In this document: positions 1 to 6,781 of the stretch, one piece after another
Layout of the letters: every line of letters begins with the position of its first letter
Numbering within the stretch: position 1 is the first letter of the stretch
From: Akkermansiaceae bacterium UBA985
GTDB lineage: Bacteria; Verrucomicrobiota; Verrucomicrobiia; Verrucomicrobiales; Akkermansiaceae
NCBI GenBank assembly: GCA_002292185.1
Contig: DBBL01000161.1
Location: 1-16,314 of the forward strand
DNA length: 16,314 nt
Direction: 5' to 3'
Position numbers and translations under genes: made by a program
Notes under the pieces: generated by a model
What the model was told of the DNA's origin: nothing
The model's input: the letters and a program-made list of their open reading frames with translations, nothing else
Databases searched by the model: none

Positions 1-1
1 G

Positions 2-130
2 CTCAAGCCTGGTGAGCAGTCACGCGCACAAGCCGTTCTCAATACCTTGTCTGATCAAACTGTAGAACCCATCCCCAAAGCCATCATCCAAGGAGCTTTT
101 GGAGCGCCCAACAAGCAGGCAGGCAACTAA
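2..130 (+). CDS. C-terminal fragment of an upstream gene, possibly EboA
   Basis: The reading frame is open from base 2 to a TAA at 128-130 and gives the last 42 residues of a protein, beginning LKPGEQSRAQ and ending NKQAGN. The start lies outside the window. The fragment shows no recognisable motif. It lies 16 bp upstream of the TatD-like gene of an ebo cluster. In ebo clusters the gene before eboB is normally eboA, which encodes a protein of unknown function, so EboA is the best guess by position only. The coding assignment is fairly safe because the frame, codon use and spacing fit the operon. The identity is not demonstrated by sequence. Confidence 0.5.
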   Translation, partial: LKPGEQSRAQAVLNTLSDQTVEPIPKAIIQGAFGAPNKQAGN

Positions 131-146
131 CCAACCATAATACTCA

Positions 147-944
147 ATGCCCTATATTGAACCACATGCTCACATGGTGAGCCGCACCACAGATGACTAC
201 CAGGCCATGGCTATTGCCGGTTGCGAGGCCATCTGCGAGCCTGCCTTTTGGGCCGGCTTTGACCGCAGCTCAGCTCAAGGATTTCACGACTACTACCGTC
301 AACTCACCGAGTATGAGCCACAGCGTGCTGCGAAATTCGGCATCAAACATTTTTGCTGGTTATGCATTAACCCAAAAGAAGCTGAAGACTCAGGATTCGC
401 CCGCGAGGTTATGGCCATCATTCCTGAATTTCTCGATGCCCCTACTGTCCTTGGCATTGGTGAAATAGGCTTAAACAAAAACACCATCAGTGAGCTCACT
501 ATTTTTGAAGAGCATGTCGCCATCGCTCAAAAGCACGACTTACCCATTCTCATCCATACCCCTCACCTCGAAGACAAGCTCAAGGGCACCCGCCTCATCA
601 TCGATGCACTTAAAAACGCCAAGGTAGATCCCAGCAAAGTCATTATTGACCACGTTGAGGAACACACCGCCGGCATGGTGCTTGATGCAGGCTTTTGGGC
701 CGGCATGACGCTCTACCCCGAGTCCAAGTGCACCCTGCCTCGAGCCGTCGACATCCTTGAAAACTTTGGCATGGAAAACATCTGGATGAATTCTGCGTGT
801 GACTGGGGTATCTCTGACCCCTTGGCCGTTGCTAAATGCATGCAGGAAATGAAAAAGCGGCAACACTCTCAAGAAACCATTCATAAAGTGGTCTACGACA
901 ACCCCGTGAAATTCCTGAGCCAATCACCCAATTTCTCCCTCTAA
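147..944 (+). CDS. eboB: TatD-like metal-dependent hydrolase of the ebo cluster (EboB)
   Basis: This 265-residue protein is a TIM-barrel hydrolase of the TatD/amidohydrolase type. Candidate metal ligands are all visible in order: H7 and H9 (EPHAHM), E106 (GIGEIGLN), H137 (LIHTPH), H169 (IIDHVEEH) and D219 (SACDWG). A two-metal phosphoesterase or related hydrolase activity is expected. There is no signal peptide, so it should be cytoplasmic. In ebo clusters this member (EboB) acts with EboA, C, E and F in moving a precursor of a secondary metabolite toward the periplasm, as shown for scytonemin in cyanobacteria; the substrate here is unknown. The ATG at 147 gives the canonical N-terminus, with the HxH motif at residues 7-9. 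No Shine-Dalgarno sequence is visible. Only 7 bp separate its stop from the next ATG. Confidence 0.85.
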   Translation: MPYIEPHAHMVSRTTDDYQAMAIAGCEAICEPAFWAGFDRSSAQGFHDYYRQLTEYEPQRAAKFGIKHFCWLCINPKEAEDSGFAREVMAIIPEFLDAPTVLGIGEIGLNKNTISELTIFEEHVAIAQKHDLPILIHTPHLEDKLKGTRLIIDALKNAKVDPSKVIIDHVEEHTAGMVLDAGFWAGMTLYPESKCTLPRAVDILENFGMENIWMNSACDWGISDPLAVAKCMQEMKKRQHSQETIHKVVYDNPVKFLSQSPNFSL

Positions 945-951
945 AGACCCT

Positions 952-1158
952 ATGAACCTCTCAGAACTTGAGCAAATCAAAGAAAGCCTCAGCCAGCTGT
1001 CCGTTGAAGACCAGGACCACGTCGCAGGCTTCCTTCTGGTAGAGCGCCTGAAGCGCAACCGCCTTGTCATGCCCAGTCTCCACAAGCGAGTCGAGGACTC
1101 TGACCCAGAAAACTGGCAAACCTTAAAAAGCGTCAATGCATCTCCTGACAATGACTGA
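952..1158 (+). CDS. Small antitoxin-like protein paired with a RelE/ParE-like toxin
   Basis: This gene encodes 68 residues. An acidic, helical N-terminal half (LSELEQIKESLSQLSVEDQD) is followed by VAGFLLVERLKRNR and a tail containing DSDPENWQTL. The pattern 'L(S)xEE/DQ...FLxxxRxxR...DxDPxxWxxL' is one I associate with small antitoxin-like proteins next to RelE/ParE-fold toxins; this is recognition by pattern, not by search. It starts 7 bp after eboB and its last 8 bp overlap the preferred ATG (1151) of the next gene, so translation of the two is probably coupled. Antitoxin first and toxin second is the usual order for type II modules. No ribbon-helix-helix or HTH DNA-binding motif is obvious, so autoregulation is uncertain. 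Confidence 0.6.
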   Translation: MNLSELEQIKESLSQLSVEDQDHVAGFLLVERLKRNRLVMPSLHKRVEDSDPENWQTLKSVNASPDND

Positions 1159-1405
1159 AACCTTGGTTTACCTTCACAGTCACGTTGCTGACCACCTCAA
1201 AAAACTGGGCCAAAAAGCGCTCATCGAAGCCTTTCTTGGGCGACTACAATCTAACCCAGAAATCGCTGGCAACTACCGCTTTGCAGACCCACGCGGCAGA
1301 ATCATTGAAGTCAAAGTCCTTGGCCGCCACGCCGTATTCTTTTTCAGAGACTCTTACGCTAACGTCGTTAAGATCCTCGACCTCCGTAACGTAGAGTCGC
1401 TGTGA
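1151..1405 (+). CDS. RelE/ParE-like toxin-family protein
   Basis: This 84-residue protein has the compact alpha-alpha-beta-beta-beta layout of the RelE/ParE toxin superfamily: helical residues 9-33, then DPRGR (46-50), IIEVKVLG (51-58), AVFFFRD (61-67) and VVKILDLRN (72-80). RelE members cleave mRNA at the ribosome and ParE members poison gyrase; the sequence does not tell which applies, and it may be a non-toxic relative. The frame is open from an ATG at 1136, but the ATG at 1151 is preferred because it gives a normal-length toxin and an 8-bp overlap with the antitoxin-like gene. The stop (TGA 1403-1405) overlaps the GTG start of eboE by 4 bp. It is therefore embedded in, and probably translationally coupled to, the ebo operon. 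Confidence 0.65.
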   Translation: MTETLVYLHSHVADHLKKLGQKALIEAFLGRLQSNPEIAGNYRFADPRGRIIEVKVLGRHAVFFFRDSYANVVKILDLRNVESL

Positions 1406-2544
1406 AATCTATTAAGCTTCCCGAGGCTCATCTGGCCTACTGCACTAATATTCACCCCGCAGAGAGCTGGGCTGAAACATTACACGTTCTCAAAACTCAC
1501 ACACTCCAGGTCAGGGATCATGTCTCGCCTGCCAACGCTCCTTACGCCATAGGACTCAGACTATCTGCCCGCGCAGCAACAGAACTGCTCGAAGGCGATC
1601 ATCTGACCCAGTTTAAATTGTGGCTAGAGGATGAGAACTGCTACGTATTCACCATCAACGGCTTCCCCTATGGCTCGTTTCACGGCACCCGGGTGAAGGA
1701 AAAAGTCTACCAGCCAGATTGGACAAGCAGCGAGAGGCTACGATATACCCAAGACCTTTTCACCATCATTGCGCAACTTGTCCCCGAGGGAGTCGAAGGC
1801 TCAGTCTCCACGCTGCCCGGATCATTTAAAGCATTCGAGGCGGATGAATCAGCGATCTTTACTCATCTCGAAGCATGCGCGCAGTATATTGAGAGTCTGT
1901 CCAGTCATTATGGAAGGGACCTTCATCTCGGATTAGAACCCGAGCCTCTTGGCCATTTTGAAAACACGGAGGAAACCATCGCGTTTTTTGAGCGCCTGCT
2001 GAATTTCTGCTCCGATACCAAGCTCATCAAAAAACGTATCGGTATCAATTACGACACCTGCCACTTTGCCCTCGAGTTTGATGATTGCCGCGCATCACTC
2101 GACACCTTCCGTGCTGCCGGCCTGCGCATTTCAAAGCTGCACATTTCATCCGCCTTGGAATTTAACCCCTCAGACCATGAGGCTATTGAAGCCATCCGCG
2201 CCTTTGATGAGCCCACCTACCTGCACCAGGTCATCGTAAAGAATCATGACGGTAGCCTGAAGCGCTTTACCGATCTCCCCGAATTCCTCAACGCGCCAGA
2301 GCAAAAGAAGAATACAGAGCTCGCCCGCGTTCACTTTCATATACCACTGTATGCAGCGCCCACAGAGCCGCTTCATTCTACTCAGCAACACGCGAGTGAC
2401 GCCATCAATTACCTGAAATCAAACCCAGGCTTTTGCAGTCATGTAGAAATAGAAACCTACACATGGGGTGTTCTCCCAAGCGAACTGCAAATACCCATCG
2501 AAGAGCAAATCGCCCGTGAATACGACTGGGTTTTAAATCAGTAA
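1402..2544 (+). CDS. eboE: EboE metabolite traffic protein (xylose isomerase-like TIM barrel)
   Basis: This 380-residue protein begins with GTG, overlapping the preceding stop codon by 4 bp. It has the EboE signature features: AYCTNIHPAESW near the N-terminus, then YVFTINGFPYGSFHG, VYQPDW, ERLRYTQDL and EGSVSTLPGSFKAF. Barrel-strand residues typical of the AP-endonuclease-2/xylose-isomerase-like fold follow: LGLEPEP, GINYDTCHFALEF, ISKLHISSAL, VHFHIPLY and HVEIETYTW. These supply His, Asp and Glu metal-ligand candidates. EboE is a cytoplasmic member of the ebo cluster needed for export or relocation of a metabolite precursor; its exact reaction is not known. It is the last ebo gene visible: no eboC (UbiA prenyltransferase) or eboF lies beside it here. 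The downstream neighbour is on the opposite strand. Confidence 0.88.
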   Translation: MKSIKLPEAHLAYCTNIHPAESWAETLHVLKTHTLQVRDHVSPANAPYAIGLRLSARAATELLEGDHLTQFKLWLEDENCYVFTINGFPYGSFHGTRVKEKVYQPDWTSSERLRYTQDLFTIIAQLVPEGVEGSVSTLPGSFKAFEADESAIFTHLEACAQYIESLSSHYGRDLHLGLEPEPLGHFENTEETIAFFERLLNFCSDTKLIKKRIGINYDTCHFALEFDDCRASLDTFRAAGLRISKLHISSALEFNPSDHEAIEAIRAFDEPTYLHQVIVKNHDGSLKRFTDLPEFLNAPEQKKNTELARVHFHIPLYAAPTEPLHSTQQHASDAINYLKSNPGFCSHVEIETYTWGVLPSELQIPIEEQIAREYDWVLNQ

Positions 2545-2846
2545 GAGCAGATATATTGGCAAATGCCCTCGGTGACCTCAATGTTGAAACCCGACTTAGC
2601 AGGAACATCAAAATACTCACCGGCATTGAAATGATCACTGCCATCGACATCATCTAATTTCACAAGGCAGGTGCCATCGGTGATTTCCATTCGCTCTGCA
2701 GAATCGGTATTAAAGTGATAAGAGCCCGGATACATAATGCCGAAGGTCTTTGGCGAACCATCCTCTAGGGTGATACTATGGGAGACGACCTTACCTTCAA
2801 AATAGATATTGGCTTTCGCCTCTGCTGATACGTTGCTGAATTGCAT
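2538..2846 (-). CDS. ppnP: Pyrimidine/purine nucleoside phosphorylase PpnP (cupin fold)
   Basis: The 102-residue product matches the PpnP/YaiE (formerly DUF1255) family, small cupin-like proteins of about 94-105 residues that phosphorolyse a broad set of nucleosides into base and ribose 1-phosphate. Visible family blocks are ANIYFEGKVVSHSI near residue 12, FGIMYPGSYHFNTDSAERME, LVKLDD, FNAGEYFDVPAKSGFNIEV and the CQYICSY ending. The frame extends 12 codons further to a TTG, but the first ATG (complement of 2844-2846) gives the right family length. No Shine-Dalgarno sequence is seen. The gene is convergent with eboE and the coding ends overlap by 7 bp. No terminator separates them, so the two transcripts probably overlap. 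Confidence 0.88.
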   Translation of the reverse strand: MQFSNVSAEAKANIYFEGKVVSHSITLEDGSPKTFGIMYPGSYHFNTDSAERMEITDGTCLVKLDDVDGSDHFNAGEYFDVPAKSGFNIEVTEGICQYICSY

Positions 2847-3101
2847 GTGGATTACAAAAATCCAGGCACGGCCTACAAGCAAGCCAATATTATGTCACCA
2901 GTTCTTATGCTCTGCGCCCTGTGCTCCGGGCTAGTGCCTATGAGCGAACAGCTCAAACCCCTTTAAATAGGTCAGATATCAAGTAACTTTAAAAATCTAC
3001 AGAAAGATTCGAACAAATCGCGCCTTCGATAGTCTACATATATTGGAATAGCAGTTCATCTGTATTAATTCCCTCCAATAAGAAAGATGGTTCAATTTTC
3101 A

Positions 3102-3143
3102 ATTCATAGTTCATTTTCAATTTATTCATAGTTCATTCATAGT
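3102..3143. repeat. Short direct repeat, 22-bp period
   Basis: The 14-mer ATTCATAGTTCATT occurs at 3102-3115 and again exactly at 3124-3137. A third partial copy, ATTCATAGT, occurs at 3135-3143. The spacer between the first two copies (TTTCAATT) resembles the sequence just upstream (TTCAATTTTCAA, 3091-3102), so the block reads as a degenerate AT-rich tandem repeat of about 22 bp. The 22-bp period is about two helical turns, which would suit a protein-binding site. Simple slippage expansion is the plainer explanation. Confidence 0.6.
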
Positions 3144-3198
3144 CTATGCCCGAAAGCCGTTGAGCGCCATGCGAGCAACAGCCTAGAGGATCCATCTT

Positions 3199-3237
3199 GA
3201 GCCCTAGTAAGTTTTCTTACTAGGGCTCTTCTTTTTG
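3199..3237 (+). terminator. Strong intrinsic terminator with no gene directly upstream
   Basis: GAGCCCTAGTAAG (3199-3211) pairs perfectly with CTTACTAGGGCTC (3216-3228): a 13-bp stem with a TTTT loop, followed by the T-rich tract TTCTTTTTG. The T tract is on the + strand side only; the opposite side has no matching A-run, so it terminates rightward transcription. The nearest upstream + strand gene, eboE, ends 655 bp before and ppnP lies antisense between them. Confidence 0.85.
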
Positions 3238-3360
3238 CTGCCACCTGGAAATTATCGTTTTCCAGCTAAAATCGAGGCTTTAGTATTGCTACTCTGGCAA
3301 TCTCCCACTAAGTTGCCGGCCGCTCTGCAGAGGCAGATCACCAACACAATTCATATTTTC

Positions 3361-3366
3361 TATAAT
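3361..3366 (+). promoter_or_regulatory. Possible -10 hexamer overlapping the SurA-like start
   Basis: A perfect TATAAT lies at 3361-3366, overlapping the first in-frame ATG (3365). A 17-bp spacer would place the -35 at 3338-3343 (TCACCA), a weak match. If it is used, transcription would begin near 3373 and translation would have to start at the second ATG (3377) with an almost absent leader. It may be a chance match in AT-rich sequence. Confidence 0.35.
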
Positions 3367-5122
3367 GATTGAGAACATGCGTAAATACACCGGTCTAATG
3401 GCCGCCGTCTTCATCCTGCTTGCTGCAGGTTTTTTATTCACCATGAATGACATCTCAGGCGGTGGCGGTGGTGGTATGGGCTCCGGACCCACAGTGCTCG
3501 AGGCCAATGGCCGCATCCTCGACCAGCAAGAATATCGCCGTATGGGTGACAGCACACTGCAGCTTGCATCAGAAGCCGGGCTTCACGTTTATGTTAACTT
3601 TCTCATAGTGCCCGATGCTGCCCAGCTTCAGCAAGCCATGCAGCTGTTGCAATATGGTTACCCCAACTACTACCTCACCATGGGGCGCAACCTCAAGGCA
3701 GATGACTTCAATCGCTTTATCAGTAATCGAATCATCATCCAACAAGCAATGCAAACTATGGGCGTCCGCGCCAGTGATGAGGAAATCAATAACGCCATCA
3801 TGTTGTCCCCCAGCTTTTCGAGCGAGGGCAAATTCGACAATGCTAAGTATGCCAGCTTCATTGAGAAGCGCCTCGGCCGACTGGGCATGACAGAAAAGGA
3901 TTTACGTGCGATTGTGCACGAAAGCCTCTGCCTCAACAAAATCATCGAGATCGTTGGCGGCGGCTTACTCACACCTCGCCAGGCAGCACAGGATCTGCTC
4001 GAGGCTCAAATGCAGGCGGTTTCAATTTCTCGCGTCGTCTTCAACCGTGATGACTTTGTCGAGAAAGAGCAGCCAAGCGAAGAGGAAATCAAAGCTTACT
4101 GGGACACGCACCAAGACGCCTACAAGACAGAGGAACAACGTCGCATCAACTACATCTTATTGACTCTCTCTCCTGAGACTCAGGTCAAATCATCACCAGC
4201 TACCCTGGCTGCCGATGCTACCGAGGAGCAGAAAAAAGCCCACGCAGAAGCCGAGCAAGCCCGCCTCGATGCAGAAGCCCAAGTGAAGGCGCAATTAGCA
4301 GACAAAAGAGCCAAGGAGGCACGCTCCATTCAAAAGGAAATAGACCAGATTTCACAAGAGATCTACGACAGCGAAGAAGAGAAAACGCCACTCGATTTCG
4401 CCGCTATTCTCGCCAAACGCGATCACCAGATTCAACAAACAGGCTTGTTTTCACGTTCAAAGCTGCCGAAAGAAATAGCCGCACTTCAGCTTCGAGGAAA
4501 CTTCAACAAAGGCAAATCGTTAGCTGATTTTATTTTTGGCCACAGCACGGCGTCCCAGGACCCCTATGACCTCGTATCGGATGCTCTCCCTGTTGGTGAG
4601 CACGGCTGGATTGTTTTCACTCTCGAAGAAGTTATTGAGCCTAGCTTGCTTGACTACAACTCAGCCAGAGGAGCTGCTCGCGCCCAGCTGGTTTCAGAAA
4701 ACGGCTCAATCAAGGTGAAAGAAGCGGCTCAAGCTGCTCGCGATGCCACTGCAGAACTCGTAGAGTCAGGCAAGAGCTTTGATGAGGCCGCCAAGGAGCA
4801 AGGCCTCACCCCAGATCAAATTGGCCCCTTCACCATCAATGACCGTGAAACTCAGACTAAGGACCCAAGTTACCGTTTGCTGCATCAGAAAGCCAGCGGG
4901 CTCAACCCTGGAGACATCTCAGAGGCGATCGATGAGAATAACCGTTCCCTTTTCTTTTATCTTATCAGCCGTGAAATAGCGGATACAGAAGAAAGCAAAC
5001 AACGTATCGAATCGGTCATCAATAATGGCAAAACTCAGATCATGATGATTGCATTCCTCAACTGGCTTCAGCAGCAATACCAAGAAGCCGACGTCAAAGG
5101 TCTCGCGGTTGAAGGCCAGTAA
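3365..5122 (+). CDS. Membrane-anchored SurA/PpiD-like periplasmic chaperone
   Basis: This 585-residue protein has a short cytoplasmic N-terminus, one membrane segment at about residues 10-27, a Gly-rich linker (GGGGGGMGSG, 32-41) and a large presumed periplasmic part. The helical SurA_N-like chaperone region at about 45-225 (FNRFISNRIIIQQAM, ASDEEINNAI, GRLGMTEKDLRAIVHESL) resembles PpiD. The C-terminal half (EEEIKAYWDTHQDAYKTEEQ from about 239) corresponds to the PpiC/parvulin region, but a highly charged Ala/Glu/Lys/Gln coiled-coil-like insertion interrupts it at about 286-336. Prolyl isomerase activity is therefore doubtful and a chaperone role in outer-membrane or secreted protein folding is more likely. 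Starts at 3365 and 3377 are both possible; the second puts the membrane segment in a more typical place. metG begins 36 bp downstream. Confidence 0.75.
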   Translation: MIENMRKYTGLMAAVFILLAAGFLFTMNDISGGGGGGMGSGPTVLEANGRILDQQEYRRMGDSTLQLASEAGLHVYVNFLIVPDAAQLQQAMQLLQYGYPNYYLTMGRNLKADDFNRFISNRIIIQQAMQTMGVRASDEEINNAIMLSPSFSSEGKFDNAKYASFIEKRLGRLGMTEKDLRAIVHESLCLNKIIEIVGGGLLTPRQAAQDLLEAQMQAVSISRVVFNRDDFVEKEQPSEEEIKAYWDTHQDAYKTEEQRRINYILLTLSPETQVKSSPATLAADATEEQKKAHAEAEQARLDAEAQVKAQLADKRAKEARSIQKEIDQISQEIYDSEEEKTPLDFAAILAKRDHQIQQTGLFSRSKLPKEIAALQLRGNFNKGKSLADFIFGHSTASQDPYDLVSDALPVGEHGWIVFTLEEVIEPSLLDYNSARGAARAQLVSENGSIKVKEAAQAARDATAELVESGKSFDEAAKEQGLTPDQIGPFTINDRETQTKDPSYRLLHQKASGLNPGDISEAIDENNRSLFFYLISREIADTEESKQRIESVINNGKTQIMMIAFLNWLQQQYQEADVKGLAVEGQ

Positions 5123-5158
5123 GTCGCCCACTAGCTATACTTCACCATTGTTCCTCCA

Positions 5159-6742
5159 GTGTTTTATCTGACAACTGCCATCGACTATACGAATGGCGCC
5201 CCTCACATCGGCCACGCGTATGAAAAAGTGCTGGCAGATGTTATCGCTCGCTACCAACGCTTGCGCGGAGAAGAAGTCTATTTCCTCACTGGCGTCGACC
5301 AACACGGCCAAAAAGTCCAGCAGACAGCAGAAAAAGACGGCGTCAATCCGGCTACCTACGTCAAGCGTGTCACCAAAGGTTTTGTCAATGCCTGGGATAA
5401 GCTCGGCCTAGAATATGACGGCTGGGCTGAAACAACCAACCCGGAGCACCAGTCCTGTGTCCAAGGCGTCCTCCAGAAGCTTTACGACGAGGGACAAATC
5501 TACAAAAAACGCTACACCGGTCACTACTCAATCCGCCAAGAACAGTTTCTCACTGACAAAGAGCGCAATGAGGATGGAGAGTTCGGCGAAGAATGGGGCG
5601 AAGTTGAGGAGCGTGACGAGGAGAATTACTACTTTAAGCTCAGCGAGCACGTTCCATGGCTCAAGAATCTGGTAGAGTCTCAGGAAGATTTTGTCATTCC
5701 TCATTTCAGGCAGGCCGATGTAATCAATGCCATCGAGCGATCCATAGATACCGACCTCTGTATTTCCCGCCCCAAAGAACGACTGCGCTGGGGCATTGAA
5801 CTACCGTTTGACTCAGATTTTGTCACCTTCGTCTGGTTTGATGCCCTCATCAACTACATCTCGTTTGCAGGCTACAACAAAGCTGCAGATAGCAGCCTGC
5901 CAGATTTCGAGAAACTATGGCCTGCCAGTATTCACATTATCGGCAAAGACATCCTCGTGCCGTCTCACTCGATTTACTGGATGTGCATGTTACATGCCAT
6001 GGGCTTTAGCGACCAACAAATCCCCTCTTTACTCTGCCATGGTTGGTGGAATATCAAAAAGAAGTCGGATCAAGGCAATGCAGGCTCAGAAAAAATGTCC
6101 AAGTCATTGGGCAACGTCGTAGATCCAGTTGAATTAGTCGACACCTTTGGTCAAGACGCCGTGCGCTACTATCTCGTGCGTGATATACATACCGGACGTG
6201 ACTCAGACTACGACATGGATCGTCTTGTCATGCTTTTCAATACAGAATTGGCAAACAACCTAGGCAACCTTTGTAACCGGGCTCTTAATATGACCAAACG
6301 CTACTGTGGTGGTGTGACTATGGCCTCTGAATATGACGATGAATTTAGCCAGCAGCTACGTGCCTCGTTGGATACCGTGCTCGAAAAATACCGCCATCAT
6401 ATGGATCGCTATGATATCTCTTTCGCACTGGAGGCAATCATCGAGTTCATTTCAGGCACCAACGTTTATGCAGAACAGCAAAAACCCTGGGAAATTGCCA
6501 AGGATGAGAGCAAAGCTGCGCAATTACACACCGTGCTCAACCACATGGTCGAAGCCGTTGCCCAAGCAAGCGTGCTTCTTAAACCTATTATCCCCACGGC
6601 ATGCGAGCGGATACAGTCTCAGCTTAATGCCCCGCATCTAAGTGAGCTAACACTCTCTGAACTGCATTGGGGACTTCTTCCTGTTGGCCAAGAACTGGCT
6701 AAACCCAAGCCTGTGTTCCCTCGCATTCAGCTCGAGGATTAA
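5159..6742 (+). CDS. metG: Methionyl-tRNA synthetase
   Basis: This 527-residue class I aminoacyl-tRNA synthetase charges tRNA-Met. The nucleotide-binding motif PHIGH is at residues 15-19 and KMSKS at 312-316. VDQHGQKVQQTAEKDG, FVWFDALINYISFAG and HIIGKDILVPSHSIYW are characteristic MetRS blocks. The C-terminal alpha-helical anticodon domain is present (NNLGNLCNRALNM, NVYAEQQKPWEIAK), but there is no Trbp111-like C-terminal domain. The connective-peptide 'knuckle' (about 119-162, from YTGHYSIRQEQF onward) has no cysteine, so the zinc site of other MetRS forms is absent. The start is GTG; it gives the canonical MFYLTTAIDYTNGAPHIGH N-terminus, and no ATG or Shine-Dalgarno sequence is available. 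It follows the SurA-like gene by 36 bp, suggesting co-transcription. Confidence 0.95.
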   Translation: MFYLTTAIDYTNGAPHIGHAYEKVLADVIARYQRLRGEEVYFLTGVDQHGQKVQQTAEKDGVNPATYVKRVTKGFVNAWDKLGLEYDGWAETTNPEHQSCVQGVLQKLYDEGQIYKKRYTGHYSIRQEQFLTDKERNEDGEFGEEWGEVEERDEENYYFKLSEHVPWLKNLVESQEDFVIPHFRQADVINAIERSIDTDLCISRPKERLRWGIELPFDSDFVTFVWFDALINYISFAGYNKAADSSLPDFEKLWPASIHIIGKDILVPSHSIYWMCMLHAMGFSDQQIPSLLCHGWWNIKKKSDQGNAGSEKMSKSLGNVVDPVELVDTFGQDAVRYYLVRDIHTGRDSDYDMDRLVMLFNTELANNLGNLCNRALNMTKRYCGGVTMASEYDDEFSQQLRASLDTVLEKYRHHMDRYDISFALEAIIEFISGTNVYAEQQKPWEIAKDESKAAQLHTVLNHMVEAVAQASVLLKPIIPTACERIQSQLNAPHLSELTLSELHWGLLPVGQELAKPKPVFPRIQLED

Positions 6743-6781
6743 TCGTCAGAATTGGTGTTCGATACCAGGCAGGCTTTGAGC

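Larger units (their letters stand above)
2847..3364. other. 518-bp intergenic region without a convincing gene
   Basis: This gap lies between the divergent ppnP (-) and the SurA-like gene (+). It holds a near-tandem 22-bp repeat around 3091-3143, an intrinsic terminator on the + strand at 3199-3237, and an AT-rich stretch immediately before the SurA-like start. A 24-codon ORF from the ATG at 2892 to the stop at 2966 exists but has no supporting feature. No tRNA or rRNA is recognisable. The lone terminator suggests a short + strand transcript from this region. Confidence 0.6.

Noticed and set aside
2847..2882. Upstream TTG start for ppnP giving 12 extra residues
   Set aside because: The family length and the first ATG at 2846 fit better; the extra residues do not match the family.
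2892..2966. 24-codon ORF on the + strand in the ppnP/SurA-like spacer
   Set aside because: It has no ribosome binding site, no recognisable sequence and is of a length expected by chance; not listed as a gene.
3102..3143. CRISPR-like repeats
   Set aside because: Repeats are only 14 bp, AT-rich, with 8-bp spacing and two and a half copies; no cas genes are near.
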